Source of the DNA: a virus | DNA: 30,083 nt | Strand: one strand, 5' to 3' | Virus record (IMG/VR): IMGVR_UViG_3300042868_001731 | Location: 1 to 30,083 of that record | Shown here: one piece after another, positions 5,842 through 14,925 of the stretch | Layout: every line of letters begins with the position of its first letter | Position numbering within the stretch: the first letter of the stretch is position 1 | The notes under the pieces: model-generated | Told to the model about the DNA's origin: nothing | The model's database searches: none | Seen by the model: only the letters and a program-made list of their open reading frames with translations | Program-made: the position numbers and the translations under genes

Positions 5842-7065
5842 TTAGAAAATTGATGGTTGAACGACTTTGTTCTTTCGACGTGTGTACATATACCGACCCA
5901 CACCAGCGATTTGGTTTCCAGTGTAGTAGTTGATGCTCGCCAGGTGCCCGTTGAGATAGTTTGTCCCATCCGATCCAATCCTGGCCTGCGTCACAGTCGG
6001 AATTGATGCGCTGGTGTCCGTGACAGGAGTTCCGTTGTTCAGCTTGGCTGCGCAGTTGTTCGTGTTCCAAATGCCGAACAGGTTGTAGGCAGTGTTTGCA
6101 GCAATGGTTCCAGCATCAATCTGTGCTTGTGGAGCGCCGTTGTCGACGATGTACAGCTCCGGGTTGGTGGTGTTTCCACGCAGCACGATGATCTCGTTTG
6201 CAGTGCCATCATCAAACTGAATCAGAGGCCTTGTTCCAGAGACTGTCGATGGCGTAGCTTGCACCTGGGCACCACCGGCCAATGCTTGCCAAAAGCTGCT
6301 GAAGTTCACACCAGTGATGGTGGCCACATCGGCATTGCGTGTCACGAGAGCAGTCGTTGTCGGGATGTAGCTGGACAAAACCAGCCCTGGCTCAAACTGA
6401 GCGCCCCAGCAAACCATAGCGTTCGCAGGGTTGCCAACGTAGGTAGCAGCAATACCTCCACTTGCGCCGTTGTTGTTGATGCGGATGGTCGTGTTGGCAA
6501 GAACTCCTGCGACACCAACATACAGCCGATACCAGCCATTGCCGTAATTGACCGCGCCGAATGTCGTCGCACCTACGTTGACAACAGCACCGTTATTCAA
6601 GTCGATGTATGCGCCAACACCAGAAATTCTGATCGACGCATATCGACTTCCTGCGCTTTTGATGAAGCAACTGAAGGTGTAATCGCCTGCTGCGTTGACC
6701 AGCACCTTGTCGAGCCGATGCTGGGCATTGGCCGCAGTCTCGAACAACGAGTCGGCGTTCTGAGTCCCATCTGGCGAGACCGTGGTGTTTGCAGATGGAG
6801 TCAAGTTGATCGCACCCCATCCAGTGACACCGCCATTGGTGAAGTCCTGGCTGTAGGTGCAGATGTTGTTCGTCTGCCCTTCAACCAACAGGCCTCGCGC
6901 AGCCAAAGTGACTGGCGTGTAATCGAAGCGTGGCGTGTCGGCAGCGACAGTCTCAACCAGCCCTGATGCGTTCACGCGGGTGGCAGTTGCGCCAGCCCTT
7001 GTGAACGTGATCAGAGGATCGAGAGACCCGCTGAGGAAGTTCAGCGCCAGAGCTGGCGTCGTCAT
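5842..7065 (-). CDS. Tail accessory protein with carbohydrate-binding and LamG-like domains
   Basis: A 407-residue protein, ATG 7065 with GGAG seven bases upstream and ATGA overlap with the tailspike. The N-terminus (LNFLSGSLDPLITFTRAG, then PRFDY and RGLLVEGQTNN near 46-67) matches a recurrent phage module that precedes a carbohydrate-binding-like beta sandwich (about 70-230). The last ~150 residues look like a concanavalin/LamG sandwich ending LNGHLASINYYTGN. These features suggest binding of cell-surface sugars or a second receptor-binding protein. No enzymatic residues are recognised. Position next to the tailspike supports a tail location. Confidence 0.75.
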   Translation of the reverse strand: MTTPALALNFLSGSLDPLITFTRAGATATRVNASGLVETVAADTPRFDYTPVTLAARGLLVEGQTNNICTYSQDFTNGGVTGWGAINLTPSANTTVSPDGTQNADSLFETAANAQHRLDKVLVNAAGDYTFSCFIKSAGSRYASIRISGVGAYIDLNNGAVVNVGATTFGAVNYGNGWYRLYVGVAGVLANTTIRINNNGASGGIAATYVGNPANAMVCWGAQFEPGLVLSSYIPTTTALVTRNADVATITGVNFSSFWQALAGGAQVQATPSTVSGTRPLIQFDDGTANEIIVLRGNTTNPELYIVDNGAPQAQIDAGTIAANTAYNLFGIWNTNNCAAKLNNGTPVTDTSASIPTVTQARIGSDGTNYLNGHLASINYYTGNQIAGVGRYMYTRRKNKVVQPSIF

Positions 7066-9341
7066 ACCACTGCTCCAGTCGCGTCAACCCAGTTTGTACC
7101 ATTGAACCAGATCGGCTTCCCAGCAGCAGCCAGCGTGGTGTCGAGGTACAGCAAGCCAATCTGAGCAGACGCCGTTGAGGTCACGCTCGGACGGTTCGGC
7201 GTTGTTCCGATATACGTCTGTGCGCCAATTTGACGCCAGCCAAGCGTGTCGTTGTAGACGAATATCTCGTTGGAAATTGTCGCTCCAGAGTTGCCAACGC
7301 TGAACGTGATGTCGCCATCAACAGGCGCCTGCTGACCAGTAAAAACACCGGGAGTGGCTAGGTATTCCTCCACACGCTCACGGCCACCATGAACAATACG
7401 GAAAGGAGCACCAAAATCGCCACTGAACCCATCGATTTGAACAGCGCCAGGGCCTGTGAGATCAAGCCCGTTGGTTGGTCCGTTGTAGTAGTTGTAGGTG
7501 CTGAACTCGTTGTACCCGATGCGAAAGGTAGAGCTTACGCCCTTGTCCTCCCAGATGATTGTTGCACTTGCGTGACCAGACAGCGTGCAATTCTTCAGTG
7601 AACCTGCAAATACAGGAACGGTATATGGGGCCAGCGTGTTTGCTGGGTCGATTGTCATTTCCACGCCGTCCATGTGCAACTCATAGGACGATGGCGTTGA
7701 GATTCCGAACGAAAGTGCCGTCGCAGCAGGGTTGCGCAGGTTCCACTCGGTGTCTTTGATAAACAGCCGAGCAGTCCCAATGCCGCCAGAGCCAACACGA
7801 GTACCACCGTTGCCGTCAATCACACAGTTCTCGATGTAGAAGTCACCGATGTAACCTGGTGTAGTTCCAATCGTGAACGGGTTGATGCGCAGACATGCTG
7901 CGTTGTTGATCGACGCGCCAACACTGCTCAAATACGCGCCGTTGATAAAACGAATGTTGGTAATACCGCCATCCATAGAAGATCCGCCGCTAACATAGAG
8001 AACTGCTTGCCCAGCGATATATTGACCGCCATCAAAAACAATTTCCTCTACGTTATATCCAGCCACATTGGAACCGTCAATGTAGATCGCACCAGCAGTC
8101 GATGCTGCCTGCTCATCCACATCGGCATTGATGATTCGCACGTTGCGGGTGTTGATGAAGTTGAAAGCGCCGCGCTGGTTGTTGCGGGTCTTAATGTTGA
8201 TGACTGTCCAATTAGTCTGCGTGTTGCCGTTGTTCGGTTCCCAGTCAATGGCGTGACCAAACGACGACCCATTGGTGTCTCGAATCTCTCCGCCGATGAT
8301 GGTGCCGTCATCGTTTCGGACAACAGAAATGCCCTGCCGGTAGTTGGCGATCATGACCGGGTTGATGACCGTGTGACCGTAGCCACCGAACGCATCACCG
8401 TATGCAGTGCCGAAGTACAGGCCATCCGTGCCCCACAGGTAGCAGGTCACGTTCTCGGTGAGCGTGTTGGTGCAGCCGCGATAGATGACGCCCATCGCAG
8501 CGCCATCGGCGTAGCCAAGACCACCAGCCGCAGGCAGCGTAGCAGTTGCCTCGATGCGCAGACCTTTCACACCAACATGGTCGCAATCACCTTGGGCAGC
8601 GCTGGCACGGAACTGGAACACAGACTCGTCCAGCGAAGCCACGTTCGGGTTGCCGCGATACCAGGCTGGGTTCATGTTGAACTTTGCTGTTGCGCCGTAC
8701 CCTGTGTGGTAGCAGTTCTTCACGTCGACCAGTTCAACAGCACCACGCCACAGATTCGGAGTGCCGTTGTAGGTCGGGTTCAAATATGCGGTGAACTCGT
8801 ACGGGTCATCTGCGCCAGGCCAGACGATCTCGCAGTTGCCTCCGAGGCTGTTGACGTATGTGGCCAGGTTCGCATAGTTGTCGCAGTTTGTGATGGCATT
8901 CGCTGCGCCTGGCAGCACGCCAAAGTCCTGCACATTGATCTGCCGACGAAGCACGCTCTGCACAGTGGTCTGGACTGCTCCAGCGCCTGCGGCCGTGTAC
9001 GTCACCTGAGATGCATCGACTCCAGTGATGACGGCCTCGCTGTAGCGCTCAGTCGCCACTGGAGCGCTGTAGACAGTGCTGCCATTGCGGTTCATCACGC
9101 GGATGCTGTAGTCGCTGTTGACGTACAGGCGCGCAGGCGTGCCACTGTTGACCGGATAGCCGCCACGAGTGCGAATTGGCTGGCCTGCCGGGATGGTCAA
9201 GGCCGCGTCCCAGTAGACGGTAATCGGATTGCCTTGCGGGTCAAGGTTGGCCTGACCGATCCAGACAAAGCCATCCTCAAGAGGTTGGCCATCGATGTCC
9301 GTGAAAATCGGATAGGTGGGTTGAATGGAAAGTGCGCTCAT
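7062..9341 (-). CDS. Tailspike protein with P22-type head-binding domain
   Basis: A 759-residue protein (P22 gp9 is about 667). Residues 9-93 closely match the head-binding domain of P22 tailspike: YPIFTDIDGQPLEDGFVWIG, then NPITVYWDAALTIPAGQPIR, SGTPARLYVNSDYSIRV. A linker with VLRRQINVQDFGVLPG (about 130-145) starts a right-handed beta-helix: many Gly/Asn-rich repeated strands to about residue 600, then a C-terminal part with GTTPNRPSV. Such trimers bind and often cleave host O-antigen or capsule, attached to the gp10-type hub. ATG 9341 has AGGAGA upstream and overlaps the previous stop. Host specificity cannot be read. Confidence 0.9.
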   Translation of the reverse strand: MSALSIQPTYPIFTDIDGQPLEDGFVWIGQANLDPQGNPITVYWDAALTIPAGQPIRTRGGYPVNSGTPARLYVNSDYSIRVMNRNGSTVYSAPVATERYSEAVITGVDASQVTYTAAGAGAVQTTVQSVLRRQINVQDFGVLPGAANAITNCDNYANLATYVNSLGGNCEIVWPGADDPYEFTAYLNPTYNGTPNLWRGAVELVDVKNCYHTGYGATAKFNMNPAWYRGNPNVASLDESVFQFRASAAQGDCDHVGVKGLRIEATATLPAAGGLGYADGAAMGVIYRGCTNTLTENVTCYLWGTDGLYFGTAYGDAFGGYGHTVINPVMIANYRQGISVVRNDDGTIIGGEIRDTNGSSFGHAIDWEPNNGNTQTNWTVINIKTRNNQRGAFNFINTRNVRIINADVDEQAASTAGAIYIDGSNVAGYNVEEIVFDGGQYIAGQAVLYVSGGSSMDGGITNIRFINGAYLSSVGASINNAACLRINPFTIGTTPGYIGDFYIENCVIDGNGGTRVGSGGIGTARLFIKDTEWNLRNPAATALSFGISTPSSYELHMDGVEMTIDPANTLAPYTVPVFAGSLKNCTLSGHASATIIWEDKGVSSTFRIGYNEFSTYNYYNGPTNGLDLTGPGAVQIDGFSGDFGAPFRIVHGGRERVEEYLATPGVFTGQQAPVDGDITFSVGNSGATISNEIFVYNDTLGWRQIGAQTYIGTTPNRPSVTSTASAQIGLLYLDTTLAAAGKPIWFNGTNWVDATGAVV

Positions 9342-11899
9342 CGTTGGTTCTCCTGATCAAATTGTCCTGCAGCTTGCATGGATTGCACAAGCCAGCGCTC
9401 GCGCCAGCTCAACTCTCGCGGCATCTTGGCCGCATCGGCAAAGCGCCGGAAGGCACCAGAAAGCGCCACAGCTCTCACCGCGGCCTGGCTTGGTGTGGTC
9501 CTGGTAGCGCCCTCGACTGCCAGCCTCTGGAACTCAGGCGAGGCAATCAGCTCGTCTGCAGCCTTGGCCACCTCGGTCTTGACGCCTTTGGTCAGCGCTG
9601 CCGTCAGGCCTGACGCGATTCCAGCGCCAGGCAGGCCGACTGCCGTGGTGGCCGCCTCAGCAGGCAGACCGATGGCTGCGCGCTTGGCCACGTTGAAGAT
9701 GTTGCCCACCAGCGTGTCAGCGCCCTGCAGCTCCTGCTGGACGGCCTGGATGCGGCCGGTGGTGATGCGTTCGCGGGTGGCTTTGCGCACGTTGTCGGCC
9801 ACTCGGTAGAGGTCCGACAGTGACTTCCTGGCCGGCTGCGGCAGGTTGTTCATCAGCGCCGCATAGGCCTGCTTGTTCTGCAGCAGACCCTCGTACCAGT
9901 TGGCGTAGGTGTTGAAGTTCAGCGCGCCGTTTTGCGTGGCCTTGCCAAAGGCCGTGTTCAGGGCCGATGCCGCCACCATCTGGCGCATGTCCTGGGGGAT
10001 GGCCTTCAGAATGTTGACCAGCTTGTCGGCATCACCCTTGGTCAGCGCCTGAGTGGCCGTCGACAGCTTGGTGACCAGGCTCTGGTCGAGCTGCTTGCCG
10101 AACAGCGAGACCATGTCGTCCTCGAAGCCCTTGCGCATGGCCACCAGACTCTTGGCCAGCCGATACTGCTCGCCGCGGCCGACCGTCTCAGCCAGGCTGA
10201 ACTGGTCATCATCGATCAGCGCATACAGGCGCTTGGCCAGGCCAGTGTCGGCATCAGCGAACGGCCCTTGCTGGCGCGCAGCCGCGCCGATGTCGCGCCG
10301 CACGTCATCGATCAGCGCATAGGTTGGATAGCGCATGCCGACCACATTGCCTGCTTCGTCCTTGATCTCGCGCGGGGTCAGCTTGCGCCGCACCGACTTC
10401 TCCAGGCTGGAGAGGTTCTGTGGACCATCCAGGTCCAGCGCACGCTGCTCGACGAACGTCAGCACGTTGTCAGCAGGGCCGCGGGTCTGGGCCGGCACGT
10501 TGGCGCGCAGGTCGTCGTAGACCTTGTTGGCCTGGCGCTCCAGGTTGGTGACCGTCTGGTCCAGGTTCGTGCGCACCGCCTGGTTCATGCGACTGAGGTC
10601 GGTCATGCCGCCGATGCGGGTGATCAGGTCGTCTGCTTGCTTGCCGACCTGCTCCAGGCCAGCAATCTCAGCCATCCTGGCCTGGCTGCCAGGCACCGAC
10701 TTGACGGCCTGCGCCAGCTCACGGTAGGCCTGGTTCGAGGTCAGATGATCCGGCTGTAGGTACTGCTCGATCTTGAGCCTGCGCGCAGCCTCCAGCACCT
10801 TGGGATCAGGCGCAGCCTGGCCAGCCAGGATCGTGGTGGCTCGGCCTGCGCCAAAGCCGCCACCGGCCGCCTGGCGGGTGGTTGCTGCCAGCTCTTCGGC
10901 CGTCATCATGACTGGAGCTGCAGCAGCCGCAGGAGCTGCAGGAGCCATTGCCGTGCCCATTGGAGCGCCTGCTGGCGCTGTACCTTGCGGAGCCACTGGG
11001 AATGTCACTGCGCCACTGGGTTGCACGCCGGCAGGCATCACAGGAGCCTCGCCAAAGGTTGGCTCGATGCGTGTAGCCGCTGCTGCAGGGCCGCCAGGGG
11101 CCACAGGAGCTGCGCCAGGAGCCGCTGCAGGGGTAGGTGGCACCTCACCGCCTCGGACAGCCCTGACGGCCTGCGGGATGCGTGTGATGGCCTGGCCAGC
11201 GCCGCCGAGTGCTCCAGCCAGTGCCACCTCGCCAGTGTCGAATCGACCGCCAGTGGCAGCCTGGGTGGCCTCGATGCCGGCCTGGGTCGCACCACCGGCC
11301 ACGACAGCACCAGGAATGGTGGTCGCACGGCCGGCAGGCGTGAAAGCAGCCAGCGCGCCAGCAGCACGCGGGATGTCGCTGATCTGGAAGCCAGGCTTGA
11401 TGGCGTACATCTGGCCGTCAATGGACGACTGCAGCACGAAGTTGCCCTTTTCGTCCTGCGCCACTTTGACGCCGGGAAAGTTAGCCTGAATGACTTGGAC
11501 CGTCTCAGCCGGATTGGTCATCATCGTGCCCAGGGCCGTCTTGAGGGACGCCACGCTCATCTGATTGAGTTCCGGCATCGAGGTCCACTCGGGCAGCGTC
11601 TGGGTCTCCGTGGTTGCGCGCCGCGATCCGGTGACCATTTCGCCCAAGGACTCGAAGAAGCCCATCTTTGGAGGTTCTGCCGGTGCAGTCTGGCCGCCAA
11701 ACTGGCTGGCCATGGCCGCATAGTCGACCACCTGTGCAGGCTGCGTCTGTGGAGTCACAGGCAGCGTCTGCTGAACGGCAGCAGGCGTCTGCGGAGTGAC
11801 TGGCAGTGGCGTAGGTGTTGGTGCAGCAGCAGGGGCCGGAGCCGGGCCTGCCACCGTGCCGCCGAACTGTCGTGCGAGTGCTTCGTAGTCGGTTGCCAT
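9338..11899 (-). CDS. Large ejection/internal virion protein (gp16 position)
   Basis: An 853-residue protein, longer than P22 gp16 (609). The first ~90 residues are Pro/Ala/Thr/Gln-rich with two copies of DYxAxAxQFGG (4-14 and 59-69). A hydrophobic Ala/Gly region (about 175-250) and a second Pro/Ala linker (about 255-345) follow; the rest is long charged helices and a hydrophobic Gly/Ala stretch (about 755-800). I see no transglycosylase or protease motif. Gene order after gp7- and gp20-like genes and before the tailspike suggests the third DNA ejection protein. TGATG joins it to the previous gene. Confidence 0.7.
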   Translation of the reverse strand: MATDYEALARQFGGTVAGPAPAPAAAPTPTPLPVTPQTPAAVQQTLPVTPQTQPAQVVDYAAMASQFGGQTAPAEPPKMGFFESLGEMVTGSRRATTETQTLPEWTSMPELNQMSVASLKTALGTMMTNPAETVQVIQANFPGVKVAQDEKGNFVLQSSIDGQMYAIKPGFQISDIPRAAGALAAFTPAGRATTIPGAVVAGGATQAGIEATQAATGGRFDTGEVALAGALGGAGQAITRIPQAVRAVRGGEVPPTPAAAPGAAPVAPGGPAAAATRIEPTFGEAPVMPAGVQPSGAVTFPVAPQGTAPAGAPMGTAMAPAAPAAAAAPVMMTAEELAATTRQAAGGGFGAGRATTILAGQAAPDPKVLEAARRLKIEQYLQPDHLTSNQAYRELAQAVKSVPGSQARMAEIAGLEQVGKQADDLITRIGGMTDLSRMNQAVRTNLDQTVTNLERQANKVYDDLRANVPAQTRGPADNVLTFVEQRALDLDGPQNLSSLEKSVRRKLTPREIKDEAGNVVGMRYPTYALIDDVRRDIGAAARQQGPFADADTGLAKRLYALIDDDQFSLAETVGRGEQYRLAKSLVAMRKGFEDDMVSLFGKQLDQSLVTKLSTATQALTKGDADKLVNILKAIPQDMRQMVAASALNTAFGKATQNGALNFNTYANWYEGLLQNKQAYAALMNNLPQPARKSLSDLYRVADNVRKATRERITTGRIQAVQQELQGADTLVGNIFNVAKRAAIGLPAEAATTAVGLPGAGIASGLTAALTKGVKTEVAKAADELIASPEFQRLAVEGATRTTPSQAAVRAVALSGAFRRFADAAKMPRELSWRERWLVQSMQAAGQFDQENQR

Positions 11900-13242
11900 C
11901 AGCGGATTCCTGCTGCTTTCTTGAAGGCGTCAGCCGCCTGCTGCGACGGGAAGGTCAGCACCTGACCGTTGGGAGCCGTCACCGATACAGGAGCACCAGG
12001 CTGGCGTGGTGCCTCTGGTGCCGTTGGCGCAACTTCGGTCGGGGTGTAGAAGATGTTGGCCGTGTTCAGACCGTAGCCCTTGGCGATTCGCTCGATTCCG
12101 GTGCGCACGGTGGCCTCTTGGGTCTGGGCCTGCTTGTACAGACCTTCGGCTTGCTTGGCAAACATCTTGCGCTGGTCTGGATTCAGACGTTCGCCTTTCA
12201 CCAGGTTGTTGTACAGGTTCTGAATGCGCTCCGGCACGCCGGTGGCGTTCTGCGCCGTGGCGAACTCGCCCTCGCGCACCACAGAGCCTGGGTCCAGCAT
12301 CTTCATGTAGTTGAAGATCAGCGCCAGGTCGCCAGCGGCCGTCTCTTGCGAAGCAAGCACGCGGCCGTAGGCCGACTTGACTTCCTGGTATCCCTTTGTC
12401 TGGTCGCTGTATTCCTTGCGGAACTTGCCCTCAGCTTCGGGCCGCTTTTCCACCGGGATGATGCCTGCAGCCATCTGGTCAGCCTCTGCACGCGCACGCT
12501 GTGCCTCTGCGCCGGACTTCGCAGCCGCAGCATCAGATGCACGACGAGCCGCTTTTGCCTGCTCGATCTGCGACTGTGTAAGATTGATCTCCAGACCGAA
12601 CTTCTGCGGTGCAAACTTTGCCTCAGCTTCTTTGATGATGGCGTCAGCGGTTTCTTTGCGCAGCGTGAACGGCTGCAGTTGTGCAGCGCGACGGTCAGTC
12701 TCAAGCTTTACAGCGCCTTCGATGACCTTGTCACCACCAGGCATCTGCGAGATGGTGAAGCCGAAGTAGTCCTCGGTGGCCTTCGGGTTTTCCTTGGCCA
12801 CATCTCGCCATGTCTCCAGAAACTTGGCACCGGCCTCGTCGCCACTGTTGCGCTTGGCTGCGATCTGACGCTCGATCAGGCCGATGGCGATCTCAGGCTT
12901 CCCAGCCTTGAACGCCGAGAACACCTGACCAGCCTGACCAAGTGCGTTCTGCTGCTGGTCAGCGTTGATCATGCTGAAACTCTCGCGCACGGCCTTGGCC
13001 TGCGTCTCAGGAAGCATCATCGCCAGGTCAGCATAGTCCTTGGCGGTCGCGCCTGGCTGGCGCAGGCGCTGGAAGGCTTGCGAGATCAGCTTCTGTTGCT
13101 CTGCTTGGCGCTGGGATTGCTCCTGCGCCATGCGGGTTTCGGTGATGGCTGTGCCAGTTTTGAACGCCGACAGGAAAGCCTGCGACGGGTCAGGAATGTC
13201 GACGCCGTAGTTGATTGGGCCGGATGGTAGTTGAAGGGCCAT
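11899..13242 (-). CDS. DNA ejection protein (gp20 position)
   Basis: A 447-residue, Ala/Gln/Glu/Lys-rich helical protein (P22 gp20 is about 471). It starts at ATG 13242 after a strong GGGAGG and overlaps the previous stop (TGATG). Visible parts: N-terminal GPINYGVDIPDP, coiled-coil stretches at about 60-75 and 205-260, the segment GYQEVKSAYGRVLAS, and a C-terminal domain with TAPNGQVLTFPSQQAADAF. Such proteins are injected with the genome and help DNA cross the envelope. Assignment rests on order, size and composition rather than on a conserved motif. Confidence 0.65.
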   Translation of the reverse strand: MALQLPSGPINYGVDIPDPSQAFLSAFKTGTAITETRMAQEQSQRQAEQQKLISQAFQRLRQPGATAKDYADLAMMLPETQAKAVRESFSMINADQQQNALGQAGQVFSAFKAGKPEIAIGLIERQIAAKRNSGDEAGAKFLETWRDVAKENPKATEDYFGFTISQMPGGDKVIEGAVKLETDRRAAQLQPFTLRKETADAIIKEAEAKFAPQKFGLEINLTQSQIEQAKAARRASDAAAAKSGAEAQRARAEADQMAAGIIPVEKRPEAEGKFRKEYSDQTKGYQEVKSAYGRVLASQETAAGDLALIFNYMKMLDPGSVVREGEFATAQNATGVPERIQNLYNNLVKGERLNPDQRKMFAKQAEGLYKQAQTQEATVRTGIERIAKGYGLNTANIFYTPTEVAPTAPEAPRQPGAPVSVTAPNGQVLTFPSQQAADAFKKAAGIR

Positions 13243-13964
13243 CAGAATTTACCTCCCAGGCCAGAGAAGATGCCCAGGCCGCCAGAGATGGCTGCGGGAA
13301 TGGATGCGAACGCACGGCCTTGGGCCATCTGCGCGCCAGCTTGTGCAGCGCCTTGCTGGGCCAGCAGGCTGGCGATGTTCGCGCCGCTTTCCTGCGCAGC
13401 CGCGCCGGTGCCAGCGGCAGATGCTTGGCCAAGGCGCGCCAGGTTCGAAGTGGTCTCCTGGCCAAGTGCGGTCAGGCCGCCAAGACGGCTGTACTGCTGG
13501 CCAATCAACTCGGACAGCACCTGCGGCCGGAACTGTGCCAGGGCCGCCTGAATGTTGCCGCCGCGCAGCCCACCAGTGGCAGATGCCTGCTGCAGCAGTG
13601 CGTTCTCGCCTTGCTGGACCAGCGCCTGCATCTGCGGACCGGCCGCCAGTTCGGCAATGGCCTTGCGCTGCGCCTCTGGGCCAGCCAGACCGAGCAGAGC
13701 CTGCTGGGCCTGCATGGCAGGGACACCAGCTTCAGCGTAAGGCTGCAGCCCTTCAATCGCGCCGGTACCGGCTTCGACGTAGGGCTTGAGCAGTTCTTGA
13801 ACCTTGTCGAACTGGCGACGCTGTTCAGCGATGCCAGCCTCCGATGCTTGGGTTTGTGCTGCTGCCGCAGACTCGGCAGCGTCGGCCTGTGCCAGGCCAG
13901 ATACGAGCGTTGCGCCGCCAACGGCAATGCCTGCCAGCGCTGCTCCAGATAAACCGAAACTCAT
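13242..13964 (-). CDS. DNA ejection protein (gp7 position)
   Basis: A 240-residue Ala/Gly/Gln-rich protein (P22 gp7 is about 229). ATG 13964 overlaps the cupin-like gene's stop (ATGA). The N-terminus is hydrophobic (GLSGAALAGIAVGGATLVSG, residues 4-23), the middle is a helical segment with QRRQFDKVQELLKPY and YAEAGVPAMQAQQAL, and the C-terminus is a Gly-rich hydrophobic IPAAISGGLGIFSGLGG. This layout is frequent in phage DNA transfer proteins that insert in the host membrane. Order gp7-gp20-gp16 is as in P22. Confidence 0.7.
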   Translation of the reverse strand: MSFGLSGAALAGIAVGGATLVSGLAQADAAESAAAAQTQASEAGIAEQRRQFDKVQELLKPYVEAGTGAIEGLQPYAEAGVPAMQAQQALLGLAGPEAQRKAIAELAAGPQMQALVQQGENALLQQASATGGLRGGNIQAALAQFRPQVLSELIGQQYSRLGGLTALGQETTSNLARLGQASAAGTGAAAQESGANIASLLAQQGAAQAGAQMAQGRAFASIPAAISGGLGIFSGLGGKF

Positions 13965-14425
13965 TGTTTGCCCTCCAGGTGCGGGTGTTGGACGGCCTCA
14001 AGGACAGGAGCAGGTGCCGGGACGGTGTACATGTCCCAGATAGCCTGCGGGTCTGTCTCGTTCGTCGGGTTTGCGTGGAAGGTGGTGACCTCAACGTCCG
14101 TCAGCGCCACGCCAGCACGCTTGGTGTTGGACTTGGTGACGCTCATGAAGCCGGGGCCAACCTGGGCCGAGCCGTCGTCAGTGGTGACGATTAGGTGGCC
14201 TTTGCGAACCACGAAGAATGACTCGTCCTTGTGCACTGCGCCAGTCAAGACGGTGCCTGCCGGGATGTGCATGGTCCGAGCGTAGAGGCCGTTGCAGAAG
14301 TCGTGATCGACAGGCATGTCGACCTGGGGCAACTTGAGCAGTTCAGCCTCCAGGCGGTAGATCGGCAAGTGCTCCGCAGGCACACCGGACTGCTTGGCAA
14401 CTTCCTGAACCGCGACATCGCTCAT
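13961..14425 (-). CDS. Cupin-like protein in the tail cluster
   Basis: A 154-residue protein. I chose ATG 14425 because AGGAGG lies upstream, although the frame is open to 14494. Residues about 47-120 look like a small jelly-roll/cupin barrel: YARTMHIPAGTVLTGAVHK, ESFFVVRKGHLIVTTDDG, GPGFMSVTKSNTKRAGVA, then TFHANPTNETD. Two His lie in plausible metal positions (H65, H116 approximately). It sits where P22 has gene 14. Role unknown; it could be a structural jelly-roll rather than an enzyme. An intergenic region with a promoter candidate lies upstream. Confidence 0.68.
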   Translation of the reverse strand: MSDVAVQEVAKQSGVPAEHLPIYRLEAELLKLPQVDMPVDHDFCNGLYARTMHIPAGTVLTGAVHKDESFFVVRKGHLIVTTDDGSAQVGPGFMSVTKSNTKRAGVALTDVEVTTFHANPTNETDPQAIWDMYTVPAPAPVLEAVQHPHLEGKQ

Positions 14426-14464
14426 CGAATCCTCCTGCTGGGGGCTGTGAGCTACTGGCTGCTC

Positions 14465-14496
14465 GAACGGCTCAGTAATGGTATTTTCCCACATTT
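14465..14496 (-). repeat. Bipartite repeated element, copy 1
   Basis: On the minus strand: AAATGTGGGAAA, 12 bases, AGCCGTTC. The same two blocks with exactly the same 12-base separation occur at 21887-21918. The spacers match at only a few bases, as expected for a bipartite protein-binding site or a promoter-associated box. It overlaps the -10 of the promoter candidate at 14483-14510. Confidence 0.5.
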
Positions 14497-14510
14497 GAAT
14501 GGCCTGTCAA
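14483..14510 (-). promoter_or_regulatory. Candidate sigma70 promoter before the cupin-like gene
   Basis: Read on the minus strand: TTGACA (14505-14510, perfect -35), 16-base spacer, GAAAAT (14483-14488; four of six matches to TATAAT). It lies in the only sizeable gap of the tail cluster (14426-14506) and points at the cupin-like/ejection genes. Confidence 0.42.
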
Positions 14511-14914
14511 TCTTGCTCGAACTCGCGCTCTTCCCAGGCTTGGCAGGAGCGCATGTCGTGGCAGATGAACTCGAATTTGTGGCAGTAGCCACGGTAGCCA
14601 GCGCCATCGTCCCAATCGTTCTGGGGGATGCGCTCCATCTTGGCCTGCATCATGGTGCTGTTGTCGTAGTACTCGCAGTTCGAGCACCGACGACGACGCG
14701 CCTCTTTCTCATCGACTTGCATGGCCTTGGCCAGCTTCATCCAGTAGGGCTTGTTGGCTCCGCGCTCGTTGCTGGGCTTTTCAGGGCCGAGCATCCAGTC
14801 GTCGATCACCACCTGGGTGTTCTTTTTGTTCTCGGCCGCCGTGATGAATGGCTCCTCGTATGGGATGCCACCAAAGCCGGCCAGCATCATCTTGGGCATT
14901 TTTGCGTCTTCCAT
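14507..14914 (-). CDS. Hypothetical cysteine-containing protein, 135 aa
   Basis: Two ATGs are adjacent (14917 and 14914); AAGGAG is three and six bases upstream, so 14914 is better placed. The N-terminal half is acidic/helical (KMMLAGFGGIPYEEPF, VVIDDWMLGPE); the second half has RRRRCSNCEYY (about 76-86), then GYCHKFEFICHDMRSCQAW, i.e. five cysteines that could hold a metal. No known domain. It lies between a small structural protein and the cupin-like gene, so it may be virion-associated, but cysteine-rich small proteins are more often non-structural. Confidence 0.7.
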   Translation of the reverse strand: MEDAKMPKMMLAGFGGIPYEEPFITAAENKKNTQVVIDDWMLGPEKPSNERGANKPYWMKLAKAMQVDEKEARRRRCSNCEYYDNSTMMQAKMERIPQNDWDDGAGYRGYCHKFEFICHDMRSCQAWEEREFEQD

Positions 14915-14925
14915 CATGGACTCCT

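Noticed and set aside
8007-9356. Plus-strand open frame of 449 codons opposite the tailspike
   Set aside because: The minus strand encodes an unmistakable P22-type head-binding domain here; the plus frame has no motif.
11815-13230. Plus-strand open frame of 471 codons opposite the gp20-like gene
   Set aside because: Antisense shadow; the minus-strand protein has coherent coiled-coil composition, overlapping starts and a strong ribosome site.
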